Shown here: positions 1-9,500 of the stretch, in pieces
Numbering within the stretch: position 1 is the first letter of the stretch
Layout of the letters: every line of letters starts with the position of its first letter
DNA from: CAVPCZ01 sp963779225
GTDB lineage: Bacteria > Bacteroidota > Ignavibacteria > UBA10030 > UBA6906
DNA: 64,000 nucleotides
Reading direction: 5' to 3'
Assembly (NCBI GenBank): GCA_963779225.1
Contig: CAVZWW010000003.1
Location: 2,666,001-2,730,000 of the forward strand
Program-made: the position numbers and the translations under genes
The notes under the pieces: model-generated
Databases searched by the model: none
Told to the model about the DNA's origin: nothing
The model's input: the letters and a program-made list of their open reading frames with translations, nothing else

Positions 1-2
1 CG

Positions 3-1895
3 ATGCCTGACAAGACTCTCACCGGAGAAATCTTCTACCCGTCCGAGGATGTTCTGCGGCATGCCAATGTTCAAGACTGGGATGCAATGGCGGCGGATGC
101 GGGGCGTGATCTGGAAGGCTACTGGGCGCGAGAGGCGGGTGAGCTGCACTGGTTCGCGCACTGGGAGAAAGTGCTCGATCAGTCGAACATGCCCTTCGTC
201 AAATGGTTTGTCGGCGGGAAGACGAACATTGTCTACAACTGTCTTGACCGGCATACCCAGACGGCCAGGCGAAACAAACTGGCCCTCATGTGGGAAGGGG
301 AAAAGGGCGAATTCCGGTCATTTTCGTATTTTGCCCTCCGGCGGGATACATGCCGGTTTGCCAATGTCTTGAGAAGTCTCGGAGTGCAGAAAGGAGATCG
401 TGTCACATTGTACATGGGGCGCATCCCCGAACTGATGATCGGCATGCTGGCCTGTGCTCGTATTGGTGCGATTCACTCCGTGGTCTACGGCGGTTTTACC
501 GTAGAAGCCCTTCATGAGCGGCTCGAAGACAGCCAGTCGAAAGTCCTGATCGTGGCGGATGGCGCCTACCAGCGCGGGAAGATCGTCCCGCTGAAGGCGA
601 TCGCGGATGAAGCTCTGCAGCGTGCTGCCACGGTGGAAAGCGTTCTTGTCGTCCGGCGCACCGGCGAACCCGTGAACATGGAGTCCGGGCGCGACATGTG
701 GTACCATGAGTTGATGTCCCTCCCTATCGCCGGGAATGCCTGTCATATTGAGGTGATGGACGCTGAAGACCCGCTCTTCATCCTGTACACCTCAGGGACG
801 ACCGGAAAACCAAAGGCGATTCTCCATACTCACGGCGGTTATATGGTGGGCACATACACCACCATGAAGTACGTATTCGATATTCACGAAGAGGACCGCT
901 ACTGGTGCGCGGCAGATCCGGGCTGGATTACCGGCCACAGCTATATCGTCTACGGGCCGCTCCTGAACGGCGCCACATCGTTCATGTACGAAGGTGCCCC
1001 CACATTTCCGTACCCGAATCGGTGGTGGCAGATGATCGAGAAATACGGGATCAACATTCTGTACACTGCGCCGACGGCGATACGCGGGTTGATGCGCTTC
1101 GGTGAGGCATGGCCCAACCGGCATGATCTCTCCTCGCTCCGCCTCCTCGGCTCGGTCGGCGAGCCGATCAACCCTGAAGCGTGGAAATGGTATCACCGGG
1201 TAATCGGCAAGGGGAAGTGTCCGATTATGGACACCTGGTGGCAGACGGAGACCGGCATGTTCATGATCACCCCGATGCCATGTGTGGCGCTGAAACCAGG
1301 CTCGGGCACACGGCCCTTCCCGGGAGTGAAAATGGATATCCTCAACGAGGAGGGCAAACCCGTCGCGGCGAATGAGGAGGGCTTTCTGGTGATACAGACC
1401 CCCTGGCCCGCGATGATCCGGACGATCTACAAAGATCCGGAACGGTATGTCCAGCAATACTGGAGCAAGTACCCTGGCATGTACCTGACGGGGGACTCCG
1501 CGCGGCGCGATGAGGACGGATACTTCTGGGTGATCGGCCGTGTGGATGACGTGCTCAAGGTATCCGGCTACCGCCTTGGTACCGCCGAGATCGAGAGCGC
1601 CCTGGTGAGTCATCCGGCTGTCGCCGAGGCTGCAGCCATCGGGCTTCCGCATGACGTGAAGGGAAATGCCATTCACACGTATGTAATTGTGAAAACCGGC
1701 ATCGAAAAGACCGAAAAACTCATCGAAGAATTGCGCGCGCACGTCGCTCACGAAATGGGCCCCATCGCTAAGCCCGACAGCATCCTTTTTGTAGATTCAC
1801 TGCCAAAGACACGGAGCGGCAAAATCATGCGCAGGGTGCTGAAGGCACGCGCGCTCGGTCAGGAACCCAAGGATCTGTCGACACTTGAGGAGTAA
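3..1895 (+). CDS. acs: Acetyl-CoA synthetase (AMP-forming)
   Basis: Activates acetate to acetyl-CoA through acetyl-AMP in the cytosol. The 630-residue product has the ANL-superfamily P-loop TSGTTGKPK at residues 263-271, the WWQTETG motif in the middle, and the C-terminal PKTRSGKIMRR motif. Its lysine near residue 607 is the catalytic lysine that protein acetylation switches off in this family. Family members are usually about 650 residues, so the ATG at base 3 may be the true start or may lie slightly inside the gene; the window edge hides any upstream start. It is followed by a 95-base gap and then the haem cluster, with no clear functional link to it. Confidence 0.96.
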   Translation: MPDKTLTGEIFYPSEDVLRHANVQDWDAMAADAGRDLEGYWAREAGELHWFAHWEKVLDQSNMPFVKWFVGGKTNIVYNCLDRHTQTARRNKLALMWEGEKGEFRSFSYFALRRDTCRFANVLRSLGVQKGDRVTLYMGRIPELMIGMLACARIGAIHSVVYGGFTVEALHERLEDSQSKVLIVADGAYQRGKIVPLKAIADEALQRAATVESVLVVRRTGEPVNMESGRDMWYHELMSLPIAGNACHIEVMDAEDPLFILYTSGTTGKPKAILHTHGGYMVGTYTTMKYVFDIHEEDRYWCAADPGWITGHSYIVYGPLLNGATSFMYEGAPTFPYPNRWWQMIEKYGINILYTAPTAIRGLMRFGEAWPNRHDLSSLRLLGSVGEPINPEAWKWYHRVIGKGKCPIMDTWWQTETGMFMITPMPCVALKPGSGTRPFPGVKMDILNEEGKPVAANEEGFLVIQTPWPAMIRTIYKDPERYVQQYWSKYPGMYLTGDSARRDEDGYFWVIGRVDDVLKVSGYRLGTAEIESALVSHPAVAEAAAIGLPHDVKGNAIHTYVIVKTGIEKTEKLIEELRAHVAHEMGPIAKPDSILFVDSLPKTRSGKIMRRVLKARALGQEPKDLSTLEE

Positions 1896-1990
1896 TGACC
1901 TGCTGTGTCATCCGAAAATCACGTTGAATGAAAATCGAAGGAACCCCGGACGGTATCACTTGAATCCGAAGATCAGTATATTGTCGAGGT

Positions 1991-2821
1991 ATGGTCGTGA
2001 AGCTTTCTGTTGATATCCTCGTCGTAGCCCTTCCCCTCCTGTATGCCGGCATCGTGGCCGTCTATGCGGTCACGTTTTTCGGCAACAACAGCCCGCTGGA
2101 ACGCCTGAAGCGTCCGCTACTGATCATGCTGATTCTGGTGCATTTCGTATACCTGAATCTGCGGACGTTCGCGTTTGACCATCCGCCCATCACCACGGTC
2201 TTCGAGATCTTCTCGCTCCTTGCCGCGAGTATGTCGGTGGCATACCTGTACATAGAATACCGGACGAACGTGCGGAATACGGGATTGTTTGTCCTTTTTC
2301 TTGCCATGGTGTTTCAGACGGTCTCGTCGTTGTTCATCAAAGACCTGCTGGTGATTCCGGATTACCTGCACAGTCTGCTTCTGGGGTTTCATGTGTCCAC
2401 GGCGCTGCTGGGCTACACTGCTCTTGCCCTGTCGGCGGTATACGGGCTTCTGTATCTCATGCTGTATCACGAAATCCGGTCAAGCCGGTTCGGCGTGGTC
2501 TACAACCGCCTGCCGAATCTTGAGACACTCGAGATGATGAGCAATAAGGCCGAAGTGTTCGGCTTTGTCATGCTGGGTGTCGCTATTCTCGTCGGCGTCT
2601 TCTGGCTGCCAATGGCGTTCAAGGAGATTTCCTACTGGGATCCCAAACTCGTGGGTACTGTCACGATCTGGATGCTGTACGCGGTCGTGCTGGGCGCCAA
2701 GAACAAATTCGGCTGGCAGGGGCGGCGGACAATGATTGTCGCGCTGGTAGGGTTTGGCTTCGTGTTCCTCTCGATGCTGGTCCTCAACCTCTATCTCAGC
2801 AACTTTCACACCTTCAAATAG
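1991..2821 (+). CDS. hemX: HemX/CcsA-type cytochrome c assembly membrane protein
   Basis: A polytopic inner-membrane protein of 276 residues with about eight hydrophobic segments. Near residue 217 it has an EISYWDPKLVG stretch, a variant of the tryptophan-rich haem-binding segment (WSWDPKE) of the CcsA/ResC/CcmC family. The 5-base gap to hemA matches the Bacillus hemAXCDBL arrangement, where HemX is a membrane protein that affects glutamyl-tRNA reductase levels. I therefore infer a HemX-like role, but a haem-handling role in cytochrome c maturation is equally possible. It is shorter than full CcsA proteins and I see no ResB partner nearby. Confidence 0.8.
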   Translation: MVVKLSVDILVVALPLLYAGIVAVYAVTFFGNNSPLERLKRPLLIMLILVHFVYLNLRTFAFDHPPITTVFEIFSLLAASMSVAYLYIEYRTNVRNTGLFVLFLAMVFQTVSSLFIKDLLVIPDYLHSLLLGFHVSTALLGYTALALSAVYGLLYLMLYHEIRSSRFGVVYNRLPNLETLEMMSNKAEVFGFVMLGVAILVGVFWLPMAFKEISYWDPKLVGTVTIWMLYAVVLGAKNKFGWQGRRTMIVALVGFGFVFLSMLVLNLYLSNFHTFK

Positions 2822-2838
2822 ACGGCTTGTGCGGCAGG

Positions 2839-4125
2839 ATGAATCTCTTTTCCATAGGAATCAGTCACCACACCGCTGCAGTTGACGTGCGCGAACGCAT
2901 GTGGCTCTCCACTGAAGAGACCCGCAAAGCGTTGCCGGAATTGCGTGACCGCTTCTTTTCGGAATGCATGCTGGTGACCACCTGCAACCGGACGGAAATC
3001 TACGGGATCGGCAGGGAGGCGGCGATTGACGGGGGTGCGCTTACCACATATCTTCTGGAGCTGAAGCAGGCGACGGAACAGGTGCGACCGGATCATTTCT
3101 TCCGCCATCAGGCCGGCGGCACGGTGCATCACCTCTTCAAGGTTTCTGCCGGTATCGATTCGATGGTCCTCGGTGACATCCAGATCCTGAACCAGGTCAA
3201 AGAAGCCTACATGCTCGCACAGGATCTGGGGACCATCGGGCCTGTCATGAACCGCCTCATGCAGGCAAGCCTGCACGTTGGCAAGCGGGTTCGCACGGAA
3301 ACAGGGCTCTGCGAAGGAGCCGTGTCCGTGAGCTATGCCGCCGTGGAACTGGCGAGCAAGATCTTCGCGGATCTCTCAAAGAAGTCGGTCCTCCTGATCG
3401 GTGCGGGAGAAACCGGAGAGCTGACACTGAAGCACCTTGTGGGCAAGGGCATCGGCCAGATCCGGATCGCCAACCGCACACGCGCCAGGGCCGAAGCGCT
3501 CGTCGCCGAGTTCGGCGGAACAGTTGTCGACTATGAACAAATTGTCGACGCTCTGCGGGCTGTGGATATCGTCATTACTTCCGTGAACAGCCCCTCCTAT
3601 GTCGTCCAGCCGGATGATGTGCAGAAGGTCATGCGCCAGCGATCCCATATGCCCCTGTTTCTCATCGACATCGGGGTCCCCAGGAATGTGAATCCGGCTG
3701 CCCGCAAGATTGACAATGTCTTTCTCTATGACATCGATTCGCTGAACGCCATTGTTGACAGAAACCTCGGACGGCGGAAAGAGGAACTTCCCCGCGTGAC
3801 CAGGATCATCCGCGAGGAAATGGTGGCTTTTTTCCACTGGTACAAATCGCTGCAGGTGACCCCCACAATCCATGACTTGCGGGAGAGCTTCGAGGCGATT
3901 CGCCGGCAGGAGGTGGAGAGAAACATCAACAGGTTCAAAGCCGAAGACCGTGAACTTGTGGACCTGGTGACCAGGCGTATTATCAACAAGCTGCTTCATC
4001 AACCGCTCACCAACCTCAAACAGGGCGCCGAAAACGGAAGCAGGGGAAGCGAGACGATGCAGCGCATCAAAACCCTCCGCGATCTGTTCGGCATTTCCGG
4101 GAATGATGGTGATCGTGAAAGCTAA
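2839..4125 (+). CDS. hemA: Glutamyl-tRNA reductase
   Basis: Reduces glutamyl-tRNA(Glu) to glutamate-1-semialdehyde with NADPH, the first committed step of the C5 route to tetrapyrroles. The start at ATG 2839 (MNLFSIGISHHTA) is preferred over an upstream in-frame TTG at 2827 because it gives the family's normal N terminus. The catalytic cysteine is C49 in TTCNRTEIYG. GDIQILNQVKEAY and the nucleotide-binding stretch GAGETGELTLKHL follow in the expected order, then the C-terminal dimerisation helices. The 3' end overlaps hemC by 23 bases, so the two are probably translationally coupled. Confidence 0.97.
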   Translation: MNLFSIGISHHTAAVDVRERMWLSTEETRKALPELRDRFFSECMLVTTCNRTEIYGIGREAAIDGGALTTYLLELKQATEQVRPDHFFRHQAGGTVHHLFKVSAGIDSMVLGDIQILNQVKEAYMLAQDLGTIGPVMNRLMQASLHVGKRVRTETGLCEGAVSVSYAAVELASKIFADLSKKSVLLIGAGETGELTLKHLVGKGIGQIRIANRTRARAEALVAEFGGTVVDYEQIVDALRAVDIVITSVNSPSYVVQPDDVQKVMRQRSHMPLFLIDIGVPRNVNPAARKIDNVFLYDIDSLNAIVDRNLGRRKEELPRVTRIIREEMVAFFHWYKSLQVTPTIHDLRESFEAIRRQEVERNINRFKAEDRELVDLVTRRIINKLLHQPLTNLKQGAENGSRGSETMQRIKTLRDLFGISGNDGDRES

Positions 4126-5086
4126 GAACGTCCGGATCGGCAGCCGTGGCAGCGCGCTGGCCCTCTGGCAGGCCCGCTGGATTCGCGGACGTCTGGGAGC
4201 ATCCTTTCCCGACCGCGAGTTCGATATCGTCATTATTAAAACAAAAGGAGACAGGGTTCTCGATGCCCCCCTGTCGAAGATCGGTGACAAGGGTCTTTTC
4301 ACGAGGGAGATTGAACACGCCCTTCTCGGCGGGACCATCGATCTTGCTGTGCACAGCCTGAAGGATCTCCCCACCGAGTTGCCGGAGGGATTGACCATCG
4401 GTGCGGTCAGTGAGAGGGAAGATGTCCGGGATGTGTTCCTTCCCCGACCCGGCAACGCGATCCGCACGCTTCTGGGCCAGCCGGCCGGCGCGGAAATTGC
4501 CACCGGCAGCCTCCGGCGCAAGTGCCAGGTCTTGAATCTGCGGCCCGATTTGCACATCGTCGACATCCGGGGAAACCTGAACACCCGTCTGACGAAGCTC
4601 GAGCAGTCCTCATGGGCCGGCATGATGCTTGCCCGCGCGGGGGTAGTGCGACTCGGATGGGAGGATCGAATCGGCGAATCGCTTGACCCCATGACGATCC
4701 TCCCTGCAGTCGGGCAGGGGGCACTGGCCATCGAGATTCGCACGGGCGATGAAAAGACCCGACAGTTGATCGCCGGCCTCCATAACACGGCAACCGGTGA
4801 TGCAACAGAAGCGGAACGTGCGCTGCTCCGCCGCCTTGAAGGAGGTTGCCAGGTGCCGATCGGAACATACGGACGGGTTGTTGAAGATAAAGGCGTGCGC
4901 CGCCTTCTGCTGGATGCTGTAGTGGGGTCCCTTGACGGGCGCACGGTGGTGCGCGGCTCCGTTGAGGGGGATCCCGGGGAGGCAGGGCTCCTGGGGGGCC
5001 AGCTGGCGGATTGGCTCCTCGAACACGGAGCCCGCAACATTCTCGCAGATATTCGCCGGGTCCCCGGCCGGGCGGATGGATCTTAA
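4103..5086 (+). CDS. hemC: Hydroxymethylbilane synthase (porphobilinogen deaminase)
   Basis: Polymerises four porphobilinogen units to hydroxymethylbilane. The 327-residue product opens with GSRGSALALWQARW and carries LAVHSLKDLPTELPEGL, GSLRRKCQVL and the arginine-rich GNLNTRLTKL substrate loop. EGGCQVPIG near residue 250 contains the cysteine that holds the dipyrromethane cofactor. ATG 4103 lies inside the end of hemA; ATG 4106 is an alternative. The gene overlaps hemD by 11 bases. Confidence 0.97.
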   Translation: MMVIVKAKNVRIGSRGSALALWQARWIRGRLGASFPDREFDIVIIKTKGDRVLDAPLSKIGDKGLFTREIEHALLGGTIDLAVHSLKDLPTELPEGLTIGAVSEREDVRDVFLPRPGNAIRTLLGQPAGAEIATGSLRRKCQVLNLRPDLHIVDIRGNLNTRLTKLEQSSWAGMMLARAGVVRLGWEDRIGESLDPMTILPAVGQGALAIEIRTGDEKTRQLIAGLHNTATGDATEAERALLRRLEGGCQVPIGTYGRVVEDKGVRRLLLDAVVGSLDGRTVVRGSVEGDPGEAGLLGGQLADWLLEHGARNILADIRRVPGRADGS

Positions 5087-5894
5087 CGGAAAACATGTTC
5101 TGATCACGCGCCCGCGCGAACAGGCATCCGATATGGAGGAGGAGATTTCGCGACGCGGGGGGGGTGCATTCGTGATCCCGATGATCCGGATCGTCCCGGC
5201 GGAAGATGACGGCACATTCCTGCGCCTCGTCCCTGGCAAGCCCCCGTTTGATGCGGTTGTCTTTTCGAGCGCGAATGCCGTGAACATCTTTGCCGACCGC
5301 TGTGCACTGGCCGGCGTAACACCCGAACAGATCTCACACCGCGAAGTGTTTGCGGTGGGGGAACGGACACGGCGCGAATGCGAGAGGCGCGGTATCCGTG
5401 TAACGGAAACACCGGGGGAATTCTCGGGACGCGCGCTCGGCGCCCTGCTCGGGGCCCGGAACCTCCGCGGCAAGCGGTTTCTCTTCCCGCGGGGAGATAT
5501 CGGCAGAGACGAAATCCTCGATGCAGTCCGGGGAGCGGGCGCGGAGATTCAGCCGATTGTCCTCTATAGCACAGAGGGCCCCGAACCGGCGGATGCCGCA
5601 CAGGCGCGGGCAAGAACACTGCGGCGGGATTTCGATATCGCCACATTTACGAGTCCGTCCGCGGTACGGAATTTCGCCGGACTCTTCACAGAACCGGAAC
5701 GCCGCAGTCTGGCCGGGCGCGTGATGATTGCCGTGATCGGGGGCACAACAGAGCAAGCGGCCGAAGAGGCGGGACTCCGGGCGCAGATCAGGGCGGATGT
5801 CTCCACCGGCAGGGGGCTTGTGGAAGCTGTCGCCGGGTATGAAGCATCGCCGCATACAATCCGCCGGAACACGAACAGGACACCACACACGTAG
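5076..5894 (+). CDS. hemD: Uroporphyrinogen-III synthase
   Basis: Closes and rearranges hydroxymethylbilane to uroporphyrinogen III. The family is poorly conserved, but the start at ATG 5076 gives the typical MDLNGKHVLITRPREQA N terminus. The two-lobed pattern is present: FDAVVFSSANAVNIFADR in the first lobe and FDIATFTSPSAVRNFAGL in the second, with FPRGDIGRDEI between them. The frame stays open upstream to 4932, but that part runs inside hemC and is not expected to be translated. Length (272 residues) and position between hemC and hemE support the call. Confidence 0.92.
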   Translation: MDLNGKHVLITRPREQASDMEEEISRRGGGAFVIPMIRIVPAEDDGTFLRLVPGKPPFDAVVFSSANAVNIFADRCALAGVTPEQISHREVFAVGERTRRECERRGIRVTETPGEFSGRALGALLGARNLRGKRFLFPRGDIGRDEILDAVRGAGAEIQPIVLYSTEGPEPADAAQARARTLRRDFDIATFTSPSAVRNFAGLFTEPERRSLAGRVMIAVIGGTTEQAAEEAGLRAQIRADVSTGRGLVEAVAGYEASPHTIRRNTNRTPHT

Positions 5895-5912
5895 TCTTTC
5901 TCCCGACATCCT

Positions 5913-6962
5913 ATGACAACTTTTCAGAACGACCTCTTTCTCCGCGCATGCAAGCGCCAGCGGCTCGAACGCACTCCTGTCTGGATGATGCGGCAGGCCG
6001 GACGGTATCTGCCGGAGTACCGCGCCGTGCGAGCAAAATCCGATTTTCTGACCATGGTGCGAACACCCGAACTTGCCGCCGAGGTGACTCTCCAGCCTGT
6101 CGATCTCGTGGGCGTGGATGCGGCCATCATCTTCTCCGATATCCTGGTCATCCCCGATGCCATGGGAATGCAGCTGGTGATGGAAGAAGCGAAAGGGCCG
6201 CGCTTCCCCCAGCCGCTCCGCAAGAAAGAGCAGTTCGACCGGATGCGCGTCGTGGATCCGGAGAAATCGCTCCGCTACGTCACCGACGCCATAACGCTGA
6301 CCCGCCGGATGCTGAACGGCCGGGTGCCGTTGATCGGATTCTCGGGTTCACCGTGGACGCTGGCTGCGTATATGATCGAAGGGGGCGGCACAAAGGATTT
6401 CAAACAGATCAAGCAGCTGCTGCTGGACGAACCCGAGACGCTCCTGGCCCTGTTGAAGACCCTTGCAACTTCCGTTCGCCTCTACCTCGAAGCGCAACTT
6501 GCCGCCGGCGCGGATGCGATCCAGATTTTTGACACCTGGGGAGGCGTGCTTGCCCCGGACCACTTCAGGAAATTCTCGCTGGATTTCCTCTTTGACATTG
6601 TCTCCACCCTCCGGCGGGATGGCGCGCCGGTGATCGTTTTTTCCAAGGGGGCGAACCATGCCCTCGCGGACCTTGCGGCAATCGGGGCTGATGTCGTGGG
6701 GCTGGACTGGACGGTGGACATCGGTGCCGCGCGCGCGGCGATCGGAGATCAGGTCGCCCTGCAGGGAAACCTCGATCCGTCGTTTCTCTACGCTTCCCCC
6801 GAACGGATCCGTGGAGAGGTGCGATCGATCCTTCGCAAGTACGGAAACGGCAGCGGACATGTCTTCAACCTCGGCCATGGTATTCTGCCGGACGTGCCTG
6901 TCGAACATGCGCGGGCGATGATTCGTGCCGTCAAGGAAGAGAGCACGGCGTTTCATGTCTGA
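5913..6962 (+). CDS. hemE: Uroporphyrinogen decarboxylase
   Basis: Decarboxylates uroporphyrinogen III to coproporphyrinogen III. The 349-residue product has the signature TPVWMMRQAGRYLPEYR near residues 21-37, the aspartate-containing IIFSDILVIPDAMG, the GFSGSPWTLAAYMIEGG loop and a FNLGHGILPDVPVEHAR C-terminal motif. All are standard for HemE. It lies 18 bases after hemD and overlaps hemH by 8 bases. Confidence 0.97.
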   Translation: MTTFQNDLFLRACKRQRLERTPVWMMRQAGRYLPEYRAVRAKSDFLTMVRTPELAAEVTLQPVDLVGVDAAIIFSDILVIPDAMGMQLVMEEAKGPRFPQPLRKKEQFDRMRVVDPEKSLRYVTDAITLTRRMLNGRVPLIGFSGSPWTLAAYMIEGGGTKDFKQIKQLLLDEPETLLALLKTLATSVRLYLEAQLAAGADAIQIFDTWGGVLAPDHFRKFSLDFLFDIVSTLRRDGAPVIVFSKGANHALADLAAIGADVVGLDWTVDIGAARAAIGDQVALQGNLDPSFLYASPERIRGEVRSILRKYGNGSGHVFNLGHGILPDVPVEHARAMIRAVKEESTAFHV

Positions 6963-7950
6963 CCCGGCACGCAACGGAATCACGGGAACGCCCGCGGGCG
7001 TGGCACTGCTCCAGCTCGGCGGACCCGACTCGCTGGATGCCGTCGAGCCGTTCCTCTATAACCTGTTCTGCGATCCGGACATCATCGATCTGCCTCTGGC
7101 ATTCCTGTTCCGGAAACCTCTTGCGCGCCTGATCTCGTCACGACGCGCGCCAAAGGTGCAGGAGTACTACCGGCATATCGGCGGAGGATCGCCCATCCTC
7201 CGCCTGACCGAGCGGCAGGCGCGCGCACTCGAACTCGGGCTCGTCCCCGTTCCGGTATGCGTGGGCATTGCCATGCGGTACTGGCATCCCCTGACACGCA
7301 ATATTGTGCGAAAGTTCAAGGCGGAGGGAATCAACAAAGTGGTCCTTCTCCCCCTGTACCCGCAGTACTCCAGAAGCACAACAGGTTCGAGTGTGAACGA
7401 ATGGAGGCGTGTTGCTTCAGGGGAGGGATATCACCCGGACGTACGGATTGTGGAGGAATATTGCGAGCACCCCGACTACATCGCCGCCATTGTACATAAC
7501 GTACGGATCGCGCTCAACCGCGTTCCCGGGACGGATCGGGGCGCCGTGCACCTGGTGTTCAGCGCGCACGGTACGCCGATGTCCCTGGTGCGTGCCGGCG
7601 ACCCGTATCAACAGCAGGTCATCCGGACATACCATGCCGTTCTGAAGGCGGGTGAGTTCGGACTCCAGCATACGCTATGCTACCAGAGCAAAGTCGGTCC
7701 GCAGAAATGGCTTGAACCTTCGTTGAGCGGGACCGTCCGCGCTCTGGCTTCCGCCGGGGTGTCACACATGATTGTCGTTCCCCTTGCCTTCGTGTCCGAT
7801 CACAGCGAGACGCTCTGGGAAATCAACATGGAAACACGCCGTGAAGCGAAACGGCTGGGGGTGCGGTACTTTGACATGAGCCCCGCGCTCAACACCAACC
7901 CGGCGTTTGTCCGGGCGCTGCGGCAGCTCGTGCTGGCACAGCTGGTCTAA
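6955..7950 (+). CDS. hemH: Ferrochelatase family protein
   Basis: Inserts ferrous iron into a porphyrin ring. The start is ATG 6955, which overlaps the hemE stop; an upstream GTG at 6925 lies inside hemE and is less likely. The 331-residue product has VALLQLGGPDSLDAVEPFL at the N terminus, the metal-binding histidine in LVFSAHGTP, and the catalytic glutamate in FVSDHSETLWEINMET. The gene order hemE-hemH-hemY matches Bacillus. In that organism HemH works on coproporphyrin, so the true substrate (protoporphyrin IX or coproporphyrin III) is open here. Confidence 0.95.
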   Translation: MSDPARNGITGTPAGVALLQLGGPDSLDAVEPFLYNLFCDPDIIDLPLAFLFRKPLARLISSRRAPKVQEYYRHIGGGSPILRLTERQARALELGLVPVPVCVGIAMRYWHPLTRNIVRKFKAEGINKVVLLPLYPQYSRSTTGSSVNEWRRVASGEGYHPDVRIVEEYCEHPDYIAAIVHNVRIALNRVPGTDRGAVHLVFSAHGTPMSLVRAGDPYQQQVIRTYHAVLKAGEFGLQHTLCYQSKVGPQKWLEPSLSGTVRALASAGVSHMIVVPLAFVSDHSETLWEINMETRREAKRLGVRYFDMSPALNTNPAFVRALRQLVLAQLV

Positions 7951-8003
7951 CAGAAGATGAAGCCGCCACCACTGCCGGTGTATGCCGGCCTTTTCGACCT
8001 TCT

Positions 8004-9389
8004 ATGAAAAGAGAACAACATGTCGTCGTCGTCGGAGCGGGGATTTCCGGCCTGACCACCGCATTCTGGCTGAAGCAGTCCGGCGTCACCGTCACCGTAC
8101 TCGAAAAGGATGTCGTGCCCGGCGGCACGATGCGTACGCGTCACGAGGAAGGATGGCTTATCGAAACAGGTCCGAACAGCGCGCTGGAGACCACTCCGGT
8201 CTTTGGCGAGATGTTTGACCTGCTGGGAATCACCGGCGAGCGGCAGTATGCGAGCGAATCTTCGAACAACCGGTACATTCTGCGGAACGGGACGCTGCAT
8301 CCGCTTCCGATGTCCCCTCCGGCCTTCCTGCGGTCACGTCTCTGGACAACGCGCGGAAAACTCCGCCTGATTGCCGAACCGTTCATCGGTCGCGGCACGC
8401 GGGAAGAAACGATTGCGGAATTTGTCGAGCGCCGCCTGGGGCGGGAATTTCTGGATTATGCAATCAACCCGTTCGTGGCCGGCGTGTTTGCCGGCAGCCC
8501 CGAACTCCTGAGCGTCCGGGCCGCGTTTCCGAAGCTCTATGCGCTGGAAGAGAAATACGGCGGACTGATCAAAGGCATGCTCAAAGGGGCAAGGGAGCGA
8601 AAACAACGCGCGGAAGTGGCGAAGGACCGTGCAAAGATGTTCGCCTTCAAGAACGGGATGCAGAGCTTCCCGGACGCAATCGTTCGATCCCTGGGACTCG
8701 CCGTTCAGTGTGGATGCACGGTTCACCGGGTTGCGCGTGCGCCGGACGGTTCCTTCAGGGTCGGGTGCACCCTGAGCGGCAAAACCTCAGAACTGGAAGC
8801 CGACGCGGTGGTGCTCTCAACGCCTGCATACACGGCGGCTCCGATTCTTCACCCCCTTGCACCGAAGCTCGCAGATATGCTTGCCTCGATCTACTATCCG
8901 CCGGTTGCGGAAGTCTTTGTCGGATTCCGTGAGGAACAGTGCCCGCGCCCCCTGGATGGCTTCGGATATCTGATCCCTGAGAGGGAACAACGGAAGATTC
9001 TGGGCACCATCTGGTCATCCGCCATTTTTCCGGGGAGGGCGCCGGACGGACATATCGCCCTCACATCGTTTGTGGGTGGATCCCGGCAGCCGGAGCTCCT
9101 GGCACAGGACGATGCGGGGCTCCTCTCCACGGTCCTCGCGGAATTGCGTTCGCTGATGGGTGTCCGCGGTGACCCTGTCTGTTCCAGAGTCATACGGTGG
9201 GATAAGGCGATCCCGCAGTACAACCTGGGGTACCATATCATTGTGGAGGCGATAGAGGATCTGGAACGGGAGGTGCCGGGACTGTATCTCTGCAGCAACT
9301 ACCGCGGGGGCATCGCGGTGGGGGATTGTGTGAAGAACGGGAAAGCCGCCGCCGGCAGAATCGTTGCCGCGCTGGCGCACAACGAGTAA
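8004..9389 (+). CDS. hemY: Oxygen-dependent protoporphyrinogen/coproporphyrinogen oxidase
   Basis: An FAD-dependent six-electron oxidase of a porphyrinogen. The 461-residue product starts with the dinucleotide-binding fold VVVVGAGISGLTTAFWLK, continues with EKDVVPGGTMRT, and ends with the FAD-contacting segment SNYRGGIAVGDCVKNG. It is preceded by a 53-base gap after hemH and has no transmembrane anchor. I cannot separate protoporphyrinogen oxidase from the coproporphyrinogen-converting form by eye. The absence of hemF or hemN in the cluster keeps both readings alive. Confidence 0.94.
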   Translation: MKREQHVVVVGAGISGLTTAFWLKQSGVTVTVLEKDVVPGGTMRTRHEEGWLIETGPNSALETTPVFGEMFDLLGITGERQYASESSNNRYILRNGTLHPLPMSPPAFLRSRLWTTRGKLRLIAEPFIGRGTREETIAEFVERRLGREFLDYAINPFVAGVFAGSPELLSVRAAFPKLYALEEKYGGLIKGMLKGARERKQRAEVAKDRAKMFAFKNGMQSFPDAIVRSLGLAVQCGCTVHRVARAPDGSFRVGCTLSGKTSELEADAVVLSTPAYTAAPILHPLAPKLADMLASIYYPPVAEVFVGFREEQCPRPLDGFGYLIPEREQRKILGTIWSSAIFPGRAPDGHIALTSFVGGSRQPELLAQDDAGLLSTVLAELRSLMGVRGDPVCSRVIRWDKAIPQYNLGYHIIVEAIEDLEREVPGLYLCSNYRGGIAVGDCVKNGKAAAGRIVAALAHNE

Positions 9390-9500
9390 TTGCTCCGCCG
9401 GCAAATGTTGCTTACCGCTCCCGGCGGCGGGGCCGGCCAGGGGGTATATGAACCGGCCGGACTTCCGGAATGATGCTGATATTCAAATGGAGAACCAATC

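Noticed and set aside
3376..5040. 554-codon open frame on the minus strand
   Set aside because: Lies opposite hemA and hemC, with arginine/serine-rich composition typical of an antisense shadow in GC-rich DNA.
4932..5075. N-terminal extension of hemD
   Set aside because: The frame is open but overlaps hemC coding sequence and the family N terminus begins at 5076.
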